The position numbers and the translations under genes were made by a program. A model generated the notes under the pieces. The model made no database searches and was not told the origin of the DNA. It was given only the letters and a program-made list of their open reading frames with translations. From assembly GCA_900660155.1 (NCBI GenBank), contig CABFPE010000031.1, forward strand, positions 1,201,941 through 1,252,820: a stretch of DNA of 50,880 nt. Direction: 5' to 3'. Shown here one piece after another: positions 1-11,454 of this stretch. Origin of the DNA: Hofstenia miamia. Its lineage: Eukaryota; Xenacoelomorpha; Acoela; Hofsteniidae. Each line of letters begins with the position of its first letter. Position 1 is the first letter of the stretch.

Positions 1-624
1 GGAGTTTATATGTCTTTTAGGATATTGCGCGATCTTGTTTGTAAGCTGCTTTGTGTCGTGTCCAGGATAGGAGTGTACAGACGTGACTTGATTTGAGAGA
101 AGGTTGTGTGATCTGATGTGCTTTAGGATGCTGGCGCCAATGACTAGAGTAGATGTACCAGGTTTGATCGATTTGTGAGCTTTTGGAAGAGGTTTTTTGG
201 GAGTTGCAGGTTTCTTATTTGAAAGAGAAGGTGAGTAAAATGATGAAGTATTTTCAATCAAGTGCTTCTCTGGTGTTGGTGAAGGAGTTGGAAAAGAGTG
301 ATAGGTAAACGATGAGGAAGATTCTGAAGGTACAGGTTTAGCATTCGATGAGATTGAGGGAACAGTTGTTTGACTTTGATTTTCCAATGGACATTGAGTT
401 GAAGCATCGGAGAGAGAACAGAGCGAATTCTTGAATAGAAAAAGAAGGGCTTCTGCTGCAGTGTCTTTGTTTAGCTTTGCAAACATCTGATGGAGCGGCG
501 TTTTCTTCTTGTTTTCAATAAATTGAATTGCCGCGTCCAGGGATGTAGCGCCGCCAAACAAATCATTGCGCATCAAATCAGAGAGCGCGCTCGAGACCCG
601 ACCGTTCTCGACGAGAGCAAACAT
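1..624 (-). CDS. CR1-like LINE ORF1, esterase protein (partial, runs off window)
   Basis: The minus strand is open from an ATG at 624-622 to the window edge (208 codons, no stop). The first 120 residues are a low-complexity, Ser/Pro/Lys-rich leader. From about residue 163 it has 'TLVIGASILKHIRSHNL' followed by 'VHSYPG', which match the first SGNH/GDSL-esterase blocks of the ORF1 at 29278-30235 (there 'FLVLGSSMFRKL' and 'VHSYPG'). Established: CR1-type LINEs often carry an esterase in ORF1, proposed to aid RNP or membrane interaction. The Asn and Asp/His catalytic blocks would lie beyond the edge. The segment is rich in CpG, unlike the 10 kb next to it, which suggests a recent insertion. The N-terminus extends about 40 residues further than in the 29-kb copy. 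Confidence 0.8.
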   Translation of the reverse strand, partial: MFALVENGRVSSALSDLMRNDLFGGATSLDAAIQFIENKKKTPLHQMFAKLNKDTAAEALLFLFKNSLCSLSDASTQCPLENQSQTTVPSISSNAKPVPSESSSSFTYHSFPTPSPTPEKHLIENTSSFYSPSLSNKKPATPKKPLPKAHKSIKPGTSTLVIGASILKHIRSHNLLSNQVTSVHSYPGHDTKQLTNKIAQYPKRHINS

Positions 625-3600
625 TTTAATGCTTATCTTATATTACTAATATCTAACCAGATTTCTCTTAAATAAATTCCCAATTAAGCTAATTTCAAAC
701 ATTTATGGCAGTTGTGAGATAATTTTTGACAGCCATAAGGTAATGCATTGACCAACCTTGCTAATTTCAAATTTGATTGGTTTTCTTTTATCCCTTGATT
801 ATTATTTGCTCAATTTCATAACTGAAATTTGCTTTTAAATACAAAAAAGCAATTATCTTTATTAATGCTTTCTTATTATAATTATACATGTATATCACTC
901 CTCATAATAATATTTCACATTCAGAAAATGTCAGGAATGCTTTTTAATAGGAAATTTGTTAGTATTTAATCACAATCATTCCTATAAAATAAAAACCAGT
1001 TATTACAATTACATTGATATAGTGATTAACCATTTTCTAATTCAATCTGTTCATTAAACTTTATGATAGAGAATGTCATTTGCTTTAAATTTATTTCTCT
1101 GAGAAAATGTCCTTGATGTAACAAAATGCATTTAACAGTTGTAGTAATGTTTGTTTTATGCTATTTTTTATAGAATGTTTACAAATTTATATTTCAATCA
1201 ATTACATAATGTATATTCACAATGATTGTAAAATATTCTATGTCTTTTCACTGTTAAAATTTTAAACTGATACTAGAATTTTGATTCTTTTAATTATAGA
1301 GTGATTAATCTTTGTTTTTTCAATGTGTTTTTATAATATTTCTGAAAATGTTCATAAACACTTGTCCTTAAATGTCTTAATAACATTTTTCTTTCATATT
1401 TTTTCAAAAAGACTTAAATGTCACTGCTTTCTTCGAGAATGCTCTTTCTTTAAATGTTCTTAACAATAAATATTATTTGAAATAATTTAATTTCTACTTG
1501 TTTTTCTAGCATCATTGCAATTGTAAGTATCCTACCCCTCAACAATATATTTCATAGTGCATTTTTTCAAATACTGTGTAATGCTTAAAAAATTTAATTT
1601 GCACATTGTGGACAACCTAATTATATACACTAGTTCTTTTCTAGATTGCTGTTGTAATTTATATTTCATAATGTTTAAAAACCATTTAGTGCCCACATAT
1701 CAGTGCTTTTCTTCAAGAGTGATTTTATTGCTTTATTTAACAATGAGTGTTTCTTGGAATTGTTTTGATTGTTATTTGTTAATTCTCAGTATTAATATCA
1801 TATCAGTTAACACTGGAGTGTATTCACACTTACACTTCTATTGTTAAATATGTTTGGCATATTGTTCAAATACTACATAAATAGTAAAAACTAATTTATT
1901 CAAAAAACCCTTCTATCAAATTAATTCATTTACTGATTATTGCTAGTAGCTTTATTGATTTTTTCATCAGATATTTTTCAAGTGCTTTCACAATTAACTC
2001 TTGGCACTTTTTCTTTGCGAATTATTTTCTGTATTTAAAGTGAAACAATAAATGTTCTTTAAGTTGACCTGTTTATTACTTTGATTATTATGTCCAAGCT
2101 AAAAACAAATGTATTCATGAAAGCTGATTTTATGGCATTGTTTTAATCAATTTTCAGGGTGTTGTTAGTAACTCACTCAATTATTTACTTGTTTTTTCAA
2201 AACATGGTAAAGCATTTTGCATATTTCAGTGTTTTTCCTCATTAATGATTTTCTGTGAATGTTTTTAGCATTGTTATAACATTATTTTGATTATGAATAT
2301 CCTTGTTGTTCAATATATTATTTTCACAATGCATATTTTTCAAGTACCCCATAAATACTAAACAATTTTATTTTCACATTTCATGCAAACTGATTCTATG
2401 CTGTGGCATTGGTTCATTTATACACTGTTGTAACTCAATTGATTCATTTGCATATTTTTCAAATAGTTTCTAGCTTGCAAATGAAAATTATAAAATAAAG
2501 TGATATAACTATTAGAAATGTTTTGACATGTGATAATAAATCTACATTAATGTAAAAAGCATGTATTGTTACTGCTATCACTCTAACCACATTGCATTAA
2601 CTTGTGCTAAATACATCTCTTTGACTTAATTTGATTTTGATTTCAACAATGATTTGAATTTTTGCATTTAAAATATTTTTCTAATTATCATAATTTACAT
2701 TATTATCATGTATATAACTCAGAAAATGTTCCTAGGCATTGTTAAAGCCCAGCATACATTTACAAATGAGTACATCTTCAATTTATTTTGAATTGTTAGA
2801 CATTTGCCACTTATAAATTATAATACATTAAAACATAATTATGAATATATACCACTTTTTAAAGAAACCTTTGTTTTCTCTCATTTATTTTTACAACAAT
2901 AGGTATTTTCAGAGTGTTTAATATAAATTTGGAAAAGTGTACAAATCTTTATTTGATAAAACCAAGTAGATGTAATCTTTTTGCATTCATGTAGTTTCTG
3001 CCAAATGTAATTAGCAGCATTTAAACAAGTGCAGTTCACAACAATGAATGATTTCATTATATTATGATTTATGATTATGAAATAACAATGTTGCTAAAAT
3101 GGATAATGAATTGCAAACATTTTTGCTTTTTGTGTATACATGATATTCATTTTTCTTGAAAAATGTGCACTGTTTATAAATTTACAGCAATGTAAATTCC
3201 ATGCAGCCAAAATAATGTTCTTTATTGGACATCTCTAATACAAAAGCTTACAATTCTTTATTTTATAAAAATATTTTGTTCTGCTTTCAATTCATTGAAA
3301 TAGTCACCACTGTTAGTATTATTTTATAAAATTAAAAAAATTATAAATGTCATGTGAAATAAATATTAAGTCACTGCTTTTATATGTGGAAGAATTCCAT
3401 TAACTATTATACAATTGCACATTCATCTATAAATGAAGGTTTATAACTTAAAATAAACTCCTGTTGGGTAATGACATTCTTTGTTTTTCTACTGTATTTG
3501 ACAACTCTGTCTTACATTTTGTTTCACAATGTAATGAAAATTGCTTACTATACATTTTATGAATTTTCAAAAATGAAATATCACATGTTTGTGAGTCATT

Positions 3601-4389
3601 GTTTTTGTGTCAACCCTTTTCTGTCAATCATTTGTTCTAACTTCCATATATAGAAATTTTCAGGGTGAATTCAGTCAGTTGGCATCCAATAGAATTTCAT
3701 TTTAATTGTGTGGGCTGGGCATACCTCTTTAAAAATGAGGGGAGCAGTGATACAATTTTCATTTCAATTTGATTCTCATGGATATTATTTCTCTCTCACT
3801 GTATGCTAAAATGTATGCTCAAGGATCTTCCCCCAGTGAATTTTTAAATACACTCACTAATAAATACTCTTCAGCAGTGATGGCTGCTAATACTTATAGT
3901 GCCACTTCCCAACAGTCTGTGAACACAAATGATAGTACAGCTCTTCCCCAATATGCTTTTTTGTTTTTAGTGAATATAATTTTATAAACCACAATTATTA
4001 TATATTTCAAGTCTGTGCTTGGGTTTTTTCAAATTTTTCTATATGAAATTAATAAAATTTTATTTATTAATTAAACTCATTGTTTATAATCACATACATT
4101 TTGCAATTTATTGATCTTTATTATTTATTGTTTCTTTATCAAATAACATATATTTTATTCATTATGATGTTTTCACTATAATACTATTTACAATTTTTGT
4201 GCAATATTATTATTTTTTTTAAAAATTTTCTTTGTACTTATACTACTTTAGATCTCCTGTTCCAATGAAATCAAATTCATGTAGTGACTGTAGTTTTACC
4301 AGCCTAACCCCTTGTCAATGTGCTCTCACATTGAATCCAAAAATGAAAAGAATGGAATTTATTTATGTCCCTCATGTAAACTTTATTTT
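625..4389. other. AT-rich, CpG-poor stretch without a recognisable gene
   Basis: No convincing coding sequence. The short ORFs (for example 1557-1847, 3471-3653, 3769-3987) have Phe/Ile/Tyr-rich translations typical of AT-rich noncoding DNA. I found only about two CpG dinucleotides between 700 and 4200. Some blocks recur loosely, for example the phrases around 1542-1600 and 2310-2370 ('caatatatt', then 'ttttcaa', then 'aaattttaattt...cac'), so very old repeats may be present. The first 60 or so bases are probably the 5' flank of the CR1 copy. Confidence 0.6.
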
Positions 4390-6310
4390 TAAACAGGGAG
4401 AAGTTTGAGGTTCACCTAAATTCTCACAACTTTGAAGCTGCAAATGACATTTCAAATGCAAAATTTGGCAAATTGGAAACACCATGTTGCAGAAGTTTTG
4501 CATGCTATCAAAGTGATCAGTTAAAATCAATTGATGTTTATTTAGTCTTTTCTGGTGTTTACCCTCAAATTAATGGAATAATAACAGAGGATATAGCCAA
4601 GAACTTCTCCTCTAAAGTTTAACTCTCTTGTGAAGTTGAGTTGGTGAAAGAGGAAAATGGTGAGATAAAGTGTGGTACTATATTCAATAAGCTTCCCCAT
4701 GTTTAGTTTTAGAAGTGGCTTGAAAGAGGCTGATTTCTTTAAAATCTTTGATGGAATTGCCAACTATATTAAAATTTATGCAGCAAATGGGTCCAATTGG
4801 GTGCCAAAAAACATCAACAGAGTGAGCCTGTGTATTGGCATGTATCACCCAACAAGAGTTTGTAGCTATATTCCTTTACATGATTTTCTAAAAAAGAACA
4901 ACTTTCTTGTCAATCCCCACACTGCTCAAACAAATAAATGCTTGTTATATACCTTTCTTGCATGTCTCCATCCAAAAATTAAAAACAGAATTGAAATATG
5001 CCACCTTAATAAGTTCCTTCCAACTCTGAAATTTTCAGGTCAGTCCTTCCCAATGTCTATCAATGATATTTGTAAATTTGAGGAGTTAAATAAAATTTCT
5101 GTAAATGTGTACTGTTGCAATGAAAAATCTTTGGTGCCTGCATTCATCTCTACAAGCCCCATCAACAAAAAGCAAACCTCCTGTTACTAGAAGAAGATGA
5201 AAAGAGAAATTAAGTGGAAATTACCAACATCAATGCCTGCCTATGCTATTTTAAAAATAGAAATCATGACTTCTTTTGCACTAAACATCTTTCTGGATTC
5301 AGAACTATGGAAAATTTGGAAAAACACCAAAATAAGTGCAATGGTAATAGTGAGCCTGCAATTACATTGCCTGATCCCAATGAGAAAATTACATTTAAAT
5401 CATTTGGAGATAAGAACTTTGTACCCATCATTGCTGTATTGGACATTGATACCATATCATGGAAAATACAGACAGTTACACCAGATCCTTCAACCAGCTA
5501 TGCAGTTCAGGATGTGCAACAAACTCACTCAGGTATCTGTATTGCCACCAATACTGAGCATAAGCTGCTTTTTGCTAAATTTTTTTCAGGTGAGTATTGT
5601 ATGGAGCAAGGTTGGGAATATTTTAGAACTATTGCACACCAATCCTTCCAAGAAAAACAGAGACATCATGCTTTGGCAATAACTCCTCAACAACACTACA
5701 CTGTGTTGACAAATGCTACCAATTGTGTTTTCTGTACAAAGCCCCTTGAGAAAACTGATGAAAGGGTGACTTATCATTGTCATTATAATGGAAAATTATG
5801 TGGTGTTGCCCACAACCATTGTAATATGCTATATTGCACACCAAAATTTACACCAGTTTTTGCACACAATCCTAGCAAGTGTGATATGCATCTGTTGATA
5901 AAGTCTCTTAGACTCAAGGAAAATGAAAAACTTTCATGCATTCCATGCACCTCTTAGAATTTCTTGTCAATCAGTTTGATGATATCACAAACCCATATTT
6001 GAGGAGCTTTGATTTTTGGACTCTTTCTGCTTTATGATTGACAGCCTATCAAATCTGGTTAAAAATATTAGTGGAGACAAGTATCAATTTTTAAAACCAG
6101 GCATGGGCAAGCAGAAGGCATCAGCATTTATGACAGGTAATGGTCAATTCCAATATGAATGGTTTGATAGCTTTGAAAAATTTAATGAAACAAAACTGCC
6201 AGAATTGCATCATTGGTATAATAGATTAACTGGCAAAATACCACTAACACGGGAGGAGATGGAACATGAACAGAACAATACATGGGTCAATTTAGGTTGT
6301 AGCATTTTAA
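4390..6310 (+). pseudogene. Polinton/Maverick protein-primed DNA polymerase B, N-terminal and exonuclease part, degraded
   Basis: Three plus-strand blocks in different frames read like successive parts of a Polinton-type family B polymerase. Block 4693-5187 carries 'SYIPLHDFLKK', 'NKCLLYTFLACLHP' and 'FPMSINDICKFEELNKISVNV', all typical of the region before the exonuclease. Block 5214-5957 carries a C2H2-like finger ('FCTKHLSGF...LEKHQNKC'), a weak exonuclease I site (Asp-Ile-Asp where Asp-x-Glu is expected), the 'YHCHYNGKLCGVAHNHCN' block and 'FAHNPSKCDMHLLIKSL' (exonuclease II). Block 6016-6300 carries 'LDSFCFMIDSLSNLVKN' and 'DSFEKFNETKLP'. Weaker colinear coding continues back to about 4390. 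Frameshifts and stops separate the blocks, and the palm/polymerase domain is missing: the reading stops where repeat A begins (about 6310). Dead relic; no capsid, integrase or protease gene was recognised beside it. Confidence 0.82.
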
Positions 6311-6317
6311 ACTTGTT

Positions 6318-6880
6318 TTTTTATTAACATACATGACATACTTGTTTTATTCAGTAAAATTCAATAACAAATGTTTGAATCAGAGAGATAATAATACTCA
6401 TTAGAAGTGTAATGGCTTAATTTAGTAATAAAGCAAAATAATTTTTTGGAAAAAAACAAAAACTAGTTTATGCAAAAACTCACAATTTCTAATATTTAAT
6501 AAACTTATGTGGTAAAACACACATATGTGTTTAAGACAAGACAAAGATGTAATTTATTCTACACTTTGCTTATAATGACCATATATATCTTACTATTGAA
6601 TTTGTTTATTGTGGTAGTTTATCATCATTGTTGATAAGGGAATTCTGTAGGAAACAAACACAATGTGTATTTGCACATTATGAATTTTAGATAATTCTAT
6701 CTAAAATAATGATTAATAAATTAAGTGATAGATCACTGTATAAAACACATGATAAATAAAAGTTTAAACAAAATCAATTAAAAATGTGTATTAACAAACA
6801 AACAATGTTTCTATTTGATAAAGTCTATAATAAATTTAACATTGGACTGCAAATTCACAGCAATTTATAAAAATAAAATT
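6318..6880 (-). repeat. Dispersed repeat A, copy 1 (uninterrupted)
   Basis: Read on the minus strand, this segment matches 29197-29277 plus 33780-34260 on the plus strand. Examples are the phrase around 6800-6865 ('aacattggactgcaaatt') and the phrase around 6330-6420 ('gtaatggctt', 'aatgagtattatt' when inverted). Copy 2 is split by the CR1 LINE, so this copy shows the pre-insertion sequence. It lies directly against the truncated Polinton polymerase. It has no coding capacity and its superfamily is unknown. Several CpGs of copy 2 appear here as TpG or CpA. Confidence 0.75.
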
Positions 6881-7228
6881 GATTCCATTTGAAAAGAAAT
6901 ATCTGTAAAACTAACTAGAGATAATATTGCAAAAAGTGTTAAGAATCAAAACAATATCTGAGTTTTAATTATAAAAATAGCTTACCAAAAAGTTTGAAAT
7001 CTTTCAGGGTAGTTCTTTTTTCAATGTGAAATTCCATTAGACAGACTGTGTTCAAAGTTGCATGCTTTAATAATGTCAACATAGTCTATATGCCATTGTT
7101 TAACTGTCAGAATGTAACAAATTATAAACACAGTACAACCATGTAAAATTCCATTATGCTGCTGTGCATAATTTTTTATCAATTGTTCAAATGTCAAAAT
7201 GTATTGAATCATAAAGATTGTTATCTAC
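6881..7228. other. AT-rich spacer between repeat A and the LTR element
   Basis: I see no gene or recognisable element here. It is AT-rich and almost free of CpG. Confidence 0.5.
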
Positions 7229-7232
7229 CAAA

Positions 7233-7898
7233 TGTAGCATCATCCAAATATAATCAGAAATAAGCTGCAAACGTTGCAAGAAGAGACTAAGATCAAAAAG
7301 AAGTTGATTAAAATTATTGTAATTAAATCAATTGCTATTATTTCAGATTAATTTGTAAAATGCAACTAAGAAAACAACATGTGTCAAAAAAGAGATATTT
7401 GTGTCTGTTGATAAAAATACTTTTGACTAAATGACACTTACATTATTTTTAAAGTGACCATACATGTAGTAAATTATAAATGTAGGTTAGGAAGTTGTTT
7501 GAACAAATTATATTTAAATAAGCCAATATATTTCAGTAATGGCTACATGTAATATTTAACAAACAACTAGTAACAGTTCAGGTTGCAAATAGATATAACA
7601 CTTTCACACAATAGAGTCTAAGTCAAGTTGTGTCATGTCTTGAGTAAGCACCAAGCTAATGTAGGATACACATAAGCTATTGTGATTGAGCTGAGAAGTG
7701 GCACTCAAGCATTGGATGGAACAGTGAAACTGGATGTGGAGATCCGCTTCAGGCAGATGCCCACTAGGAGATCATTACGAAGGTTACCACATGGCTTTCA
7801 TCACCTAAAAATTGAGCAGTTAATTCCATGTTAAATAAGTTAACAGAAGAAACTAGTCAAGCAGTAACAACAAGTAAATCCTTACCTGCAATAACACA
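7233..7898 (+). repeat. LTR copy 1 (3'-truncated)
   Basis: Starts TGTAGCATCATCC and runs parallel to the LTR at 8142 with few mismatches. It breaks off at 'ataacaca' next to a single N (7899), so the last 65 or so bases of the LTR are missing. The isolated N suggests a consensus problem or a collapsed repeat in the assembly at this junction. Confidence 0.85.
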
Positions 7899-7899
7899 N

Positions 7900-8141
7900 A
7901 TTCAAATATGAAAGAGATTCAAGGCTGACATATCTATGGAACCTAAACCTGGTCAATTGTGAAAGCATCAATTGTGAGCCAACTTGAGGGCGAATCAGTC
8001 GAGACCATCAGCATGGACTCACTGGAATGTGAGCTGAGCACCAGCAGCCCATTAAGGATCACAAAGCTACATGCCCCCTCTGAAACACATCAGCAAGAAC
8101 AGTACACTCAAAAGAAAGAGAGAAAAGAATGTCAAAGATAG
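7900..8141 (+). pseudogene. 3' end of LTR-element internal region with polypurine tract
   Basis: This lies between two LTR copies. An open frame at 7959-8141 gives a short Ser/Glu-rich C-terminal tail of about 60 residues ('MDSLECELSTSSPL'), probably the end of the element's last protein. It is followed by the purine run 'aaaagaaagagagaaaagaa' (about 8109-8129), a good candidate polypurine tract about a dozen bases before the LTR start at 8142. The 14-mer 'gattcaaggctgac' at 7916 recurs at 11651 just before the assembly gap, which ties the two internal pieces to the same region of the element. Confidence 0.6.
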
Positions 8142-8865
8142 TGTAGCATCATCCAAATATAATCAGAAATAAGCTGCAAACATCGCAAGAAGAGACTAAG
8201 ATCAAAAAGAAGTTGATTAAAATTATTGTAATTAAATCAATTGCTATTATTTCAGATTAATTTGTAAAATGCAACTAAGAAAACAACATGTGTCAAAAAA
8301 GAGATATTTGTGTCTGTTGATAAAAATACTTTTGACTAAATGACACTTACATTATTTTTAAAGTGACCATACATGTAGTAAATTATAAATGTAGGTTAGG
8401 AAGTTGTTTGAACAAATTATATTTAAATAAGCCAATATATTTCAGTAATGGCTACATGTAATATTTAACAAACAACTAGTAACAGTTCAGGTTGCAAATA
8501 GATATAACACTTTCACACAATAGAGTCTAAGTCAAATTGTGTCATGTCTTGAGTAAGCACCAAGCTAATGTAGGATACACATAAGCTATTGTGATTGAGC
8601 TGAGAAGTGGCACTCAAGCATTGGATGGAACAGTGAAACTGGATGTGGAGATCCACTTCAGGCAGATGCCCACTGGTGGATCATTACGAAGGTTACCACA
8701 TGGCTTTGTCACCTAAAAATTGAGCAGTTAATTCCATGATAAATAAGTTAGCAGAAGAAACTAGTCAAGCAGTAACAACAAGTAAATCCTTACCTGCAAT
8801 AACACATCTAATGTTATAAAGTAACAGTAGATAAACAGTGATAATGCCTGGTAAAGGATATTACA
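8142..8865 (+). repeat. LTR copy 2 (complete, 724 bp)
   Basis: Begins TGTAGC and ends TTACA, the usual TG...CA termini. It is preceded by a polypurine-rich tract and followed with no gap by TGGTGACTGTGACAGCC. It is the only full-length LTR in the window and serves as reference: LTR 1 lacks its last 65 or so bases, and LTR 3 (26092-26528) covers only its last 437. Confidence 0.88.
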
Positions 8866-8882
8866 TGGTGACTGTGACAGCC
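8866..8882 (+). other. Primer-binding site of the LTR element
   Basis: TGGTGACTGTGACAGCC starts directly after the LTR. TGG is the complement of a tRNA 3' CCA, and the position fits minus-strand priming in Ty3/gypsy elements. I did not assign the tRNA species. Confidence 0.65.
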
Positions 8883-8976
8883 AAGAACAGCAAATCTACA
8901 GAAGAAACATTCAGTTAAACCACCTGCAAGATGATAATAAGCTATAAGTGAAAGTACAAAAGCAGTGAGTTGTTAC

Positions 8977-10538
8977 ATGAACCTACTATCAATGGAAGAA
9001 ATAGAGATACCCCAAACTGAACAGATGCACTTCACTGAGATCCCAGAATCACAACCTAAAGATGAGAAAACCACTACAAACCAGAAGAAAAATGACAAAA
9101 GGAAGAAAAGACTGCAACAAAAGCAGTGACTCCCAGAACAATTTGATCATCACCATACTTTGGTGAGAACTCAGCAACAGATGCCACAGACAAACCCCAT
9201 AGACACAAACCCACTGGATATAATGGTGATGCTAAAAAAGAGCCAAGAAAGTGAGGAAACCCTAAGACAACAAGTACAACAATTGACTGAGAAAGTCAAA
9301 GAGATGGAACAACAAAATGAATCAATACTGAGCAAAATCAGAGTGAACATGGAAATGTGGTTAGAAGAACAAAATCAGCTATTACAAAATGAAATCAAAA
9401 TCCTTACTCACCAACTGTTAGAGTCCAACAAAATGTTTCTAGAAGAAAACCAGAGATGGCAAGAGAAAAATCAAGAACTGGAGAGAACAAATAGACAACT
9501 AATCAAGGATAACAACCTACAGGCAGGAGAACTGGAACAAGTCAAAGATAAATTGAGACTGCTATGATTAACAGAAGAGGAAAATAGAAACAATATGCAA
9601 TCTCATGAAATCAAATTCCATGCCAGAAAGGAGAGTGAGTTACAGGCACCACACATGCCAACCCACAAGGAGGTAACATTTGAAGAATCAGATGAAGATT
9701 CTGACCTTGAAAAACAGAAAATAATAAACAAAATCAAGAAAGCAGTGACCAGGCAACTGCAAGAGGAGGATATGTGAACAAATCACAAAAAGCCAAAATA
9801 TGAGAACTTGATCTTACTGCAATTAACAGCCAATGACACAATACCATGTAACGCAACACTACCCAAATTCAACAGGAAAGTAGATGGCTACAATCCTACA
9901 TTTGCCAAATGGCTGCAGATGTTTGAACTGACAATGGCAGAATGGAAAGTGAGCCAACAGGCAGCAGTGGTGAGACTCCCACTATATTTAACTGGAGCAG
10001 CATCCCAACACTACTTGCTCTTGGATGCAGAGACAAAGAGAGATTATCAACTACTAATTGGAGACTTCATCAAATGAAAAAAACCAATGACATCTGGAAT
10101 TACATGCAACAAGTTGAGCAGCTACTAATGCTTAGCTCAAGAGGAAACAGTTACTCTAAATACAACTTGTTCTCACACATCTGTAAGGGGATGCCTGAAA
10201 GCATCAAAACTCAGTTTGAAATTAAATGCAATGTCAACGACAAGTTGGAAAGAATGATCAGGAAAGCTGTTGATATACAAGCCACTATTGAAAACAATGC
10301 TCAAATATATGAGAAAGCTGCATGGCACAGAGATGCACCAACATGGAGAAGCAATCTCAAGCCACGCATCCCCAATAAAACCTATCCTGAAGTAAAACAA
10401 GAAAAAATAATAAAAGTAAAGGGAAGAGATGGTAAGACAAGGAAAGTAAAAGAGAAAGATGTTAAATGCTATGGTTGTGGACAAAAAGGACACAAAAAAC
10501 CAGATTGCCCAAAACAAATAAACGTCATTGGGGATTAG
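8977..10538 (+). pseudogene. Ty3/gypsy-like gag (coiled coil + zinc knuckle), broken
   Basis: The frame opens at ATG 8977, 111 bases after the LTR. Up to about 9570 it encodes a charged, Gln/Glu-rich coiled coil ('QQVQQLTEKVKEMEQQNE'). A gag capsid-like part follows ('TLPKFNRKVDGYNPTFAKW', 'LPLYLTGAASQHYLLLD'), and near the end a basic stretch and a CX2CX4HX4C knuckle, 'CYGCGQKGHKKPDC' (10469-10510). In-frame TGA stops sit at 9127, 9565 and 9775. A frame change occurs around 10075 at a run of A, after which the reading continues in another frame to a TAG at 10537. Each stop differs from an Arg (CGA) or Gln (CAG) codon by one C-to-T change. The family match rests on the knuckle, the capsid-like motifs and the LTR context. 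Confidence 0.8.
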
Positions 10539-10660
10539 GAAGCCTACTATGATGAAGAGGACGTATTACAGACTGAAGACGAAATCAATGAAGCAGCACC
10601 AACTGATGAGGAGTCAGAAAACTAAGTAGAGCGCTGACTCATAACAACTGTGCAGTGATA

Positions 10661-11104
10661 ATGATCCTAACAAACATTGACATGATGAATATGATAACAA
10701 TAGCCATTAACGGAGTGATGACAAAAGTGACAATTGATACCAGAGCAGCAACATCTATAATTACTGATGAATGTGCTATGAAGCTGGGATTCCAATGAGA
10801 AGACATGAAGAATTGTAATGCTTCAGGGGATTACATCGACACAAAAGGAATGATAAACATTGCACAAATGAGAATCGCGAACACAACATTCAAACAACCT
10901 CTAGTAGTAGTAGATACACATAACAATGCATTACCATATGAAGTCATATTAGGAAACGATTTTCTGACAAAAAATGGTTGTGTCATTAACTATGTGAACA
11001 AAATGATAAAAGTAAAAGAAGAGGAGATTGAAATTGAGGAGGAACAGGAAACACAGAGAACAGTTACATTTCAATTGCAACTATATACAATATGTATGAT
11101 TTAG
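10661..11104 (+). pseudogene. Retroviral-type aspartic protease of the LTR element, active-site glycine lost
   Basis: Open frame from ATG 10661, -1 relative to the gag end, as is common for gag-pol. It shows a pepsin-like half-protease: beta strands 'MITIAINGVMTKVTI', then 'DTRAATSIIT' where Asp-Thr/Ser-Gly is expected, and a second block 'VILGNDFL' that fits the conserved 'LG.DfL'. The Gly-to-Arg change (GGA to AGA) sits at a position that would have been a CpG. A TGA interrupts the frame at 10796. An acidic Glu-rich stretch follows. The protein should be inactive. Confidence 0.75.
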
Positions 11105-11454
11105 ATAGCGTACATGAAGAAGAATTCGATGACAAGTACACAGCAGAAATCAGAAACAATGATCTGACCCAAAGAGTGCTGCCCCAGAGGACAGCAAGAA
11201 ATAAACCTATATACGACCCTGAAACATGGGATATAAATTTATTAACTGCATTTAGGAAATTAGAAGAAAATGATGCACCCACTGATGAAAAAGAGAGTGT
11301 GCAGAACCCAACAACCAGAGGAACTCTCAACAACAAACAGGAGAAGGAGAGTGCAAAGAAGTTCTCAAACTGGACGTCAAATCAAGGGCAGAACAAAGAA
11401 CTGATGAATAGACGACGTAGAGTGAGAAGGCGTCCTAGTAGTCCTCAAGGCTGA
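11092..11454 (+). pseudogene. Post-protease open frame of the LTR element, unrecognised
   Basis: A 120-codon frame overlaps the protease end and continues to a TGA just before the short repeats at 11449. The translation is hydrophilic and charged ('EEEFDDKYTAEIRNN', 'NRRRRVRRRPSSPQG' at the end). It shows none of the reverse transcriptase motifs that normally follow protease in Ty3/gypsy elements. It may be a linker or the tail of a non-autonomous element. Function unknown. Confidence 0.45.

Noticed and set aside
1557..1847. 96-residue ORF, possible membrane protein
   Set aside because: Hydrophobicity comes from AT-rich codons. No motif, no splice or promoter context, and it lies in the CpG-poor noncoding block.
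3769..3987. 72-residue Ser/Thr-rich ORF upstream of the Polinton polymerase, considered as a Polinton gene
   Set aside because: No recognisable capsid, protease or ATPase motif.
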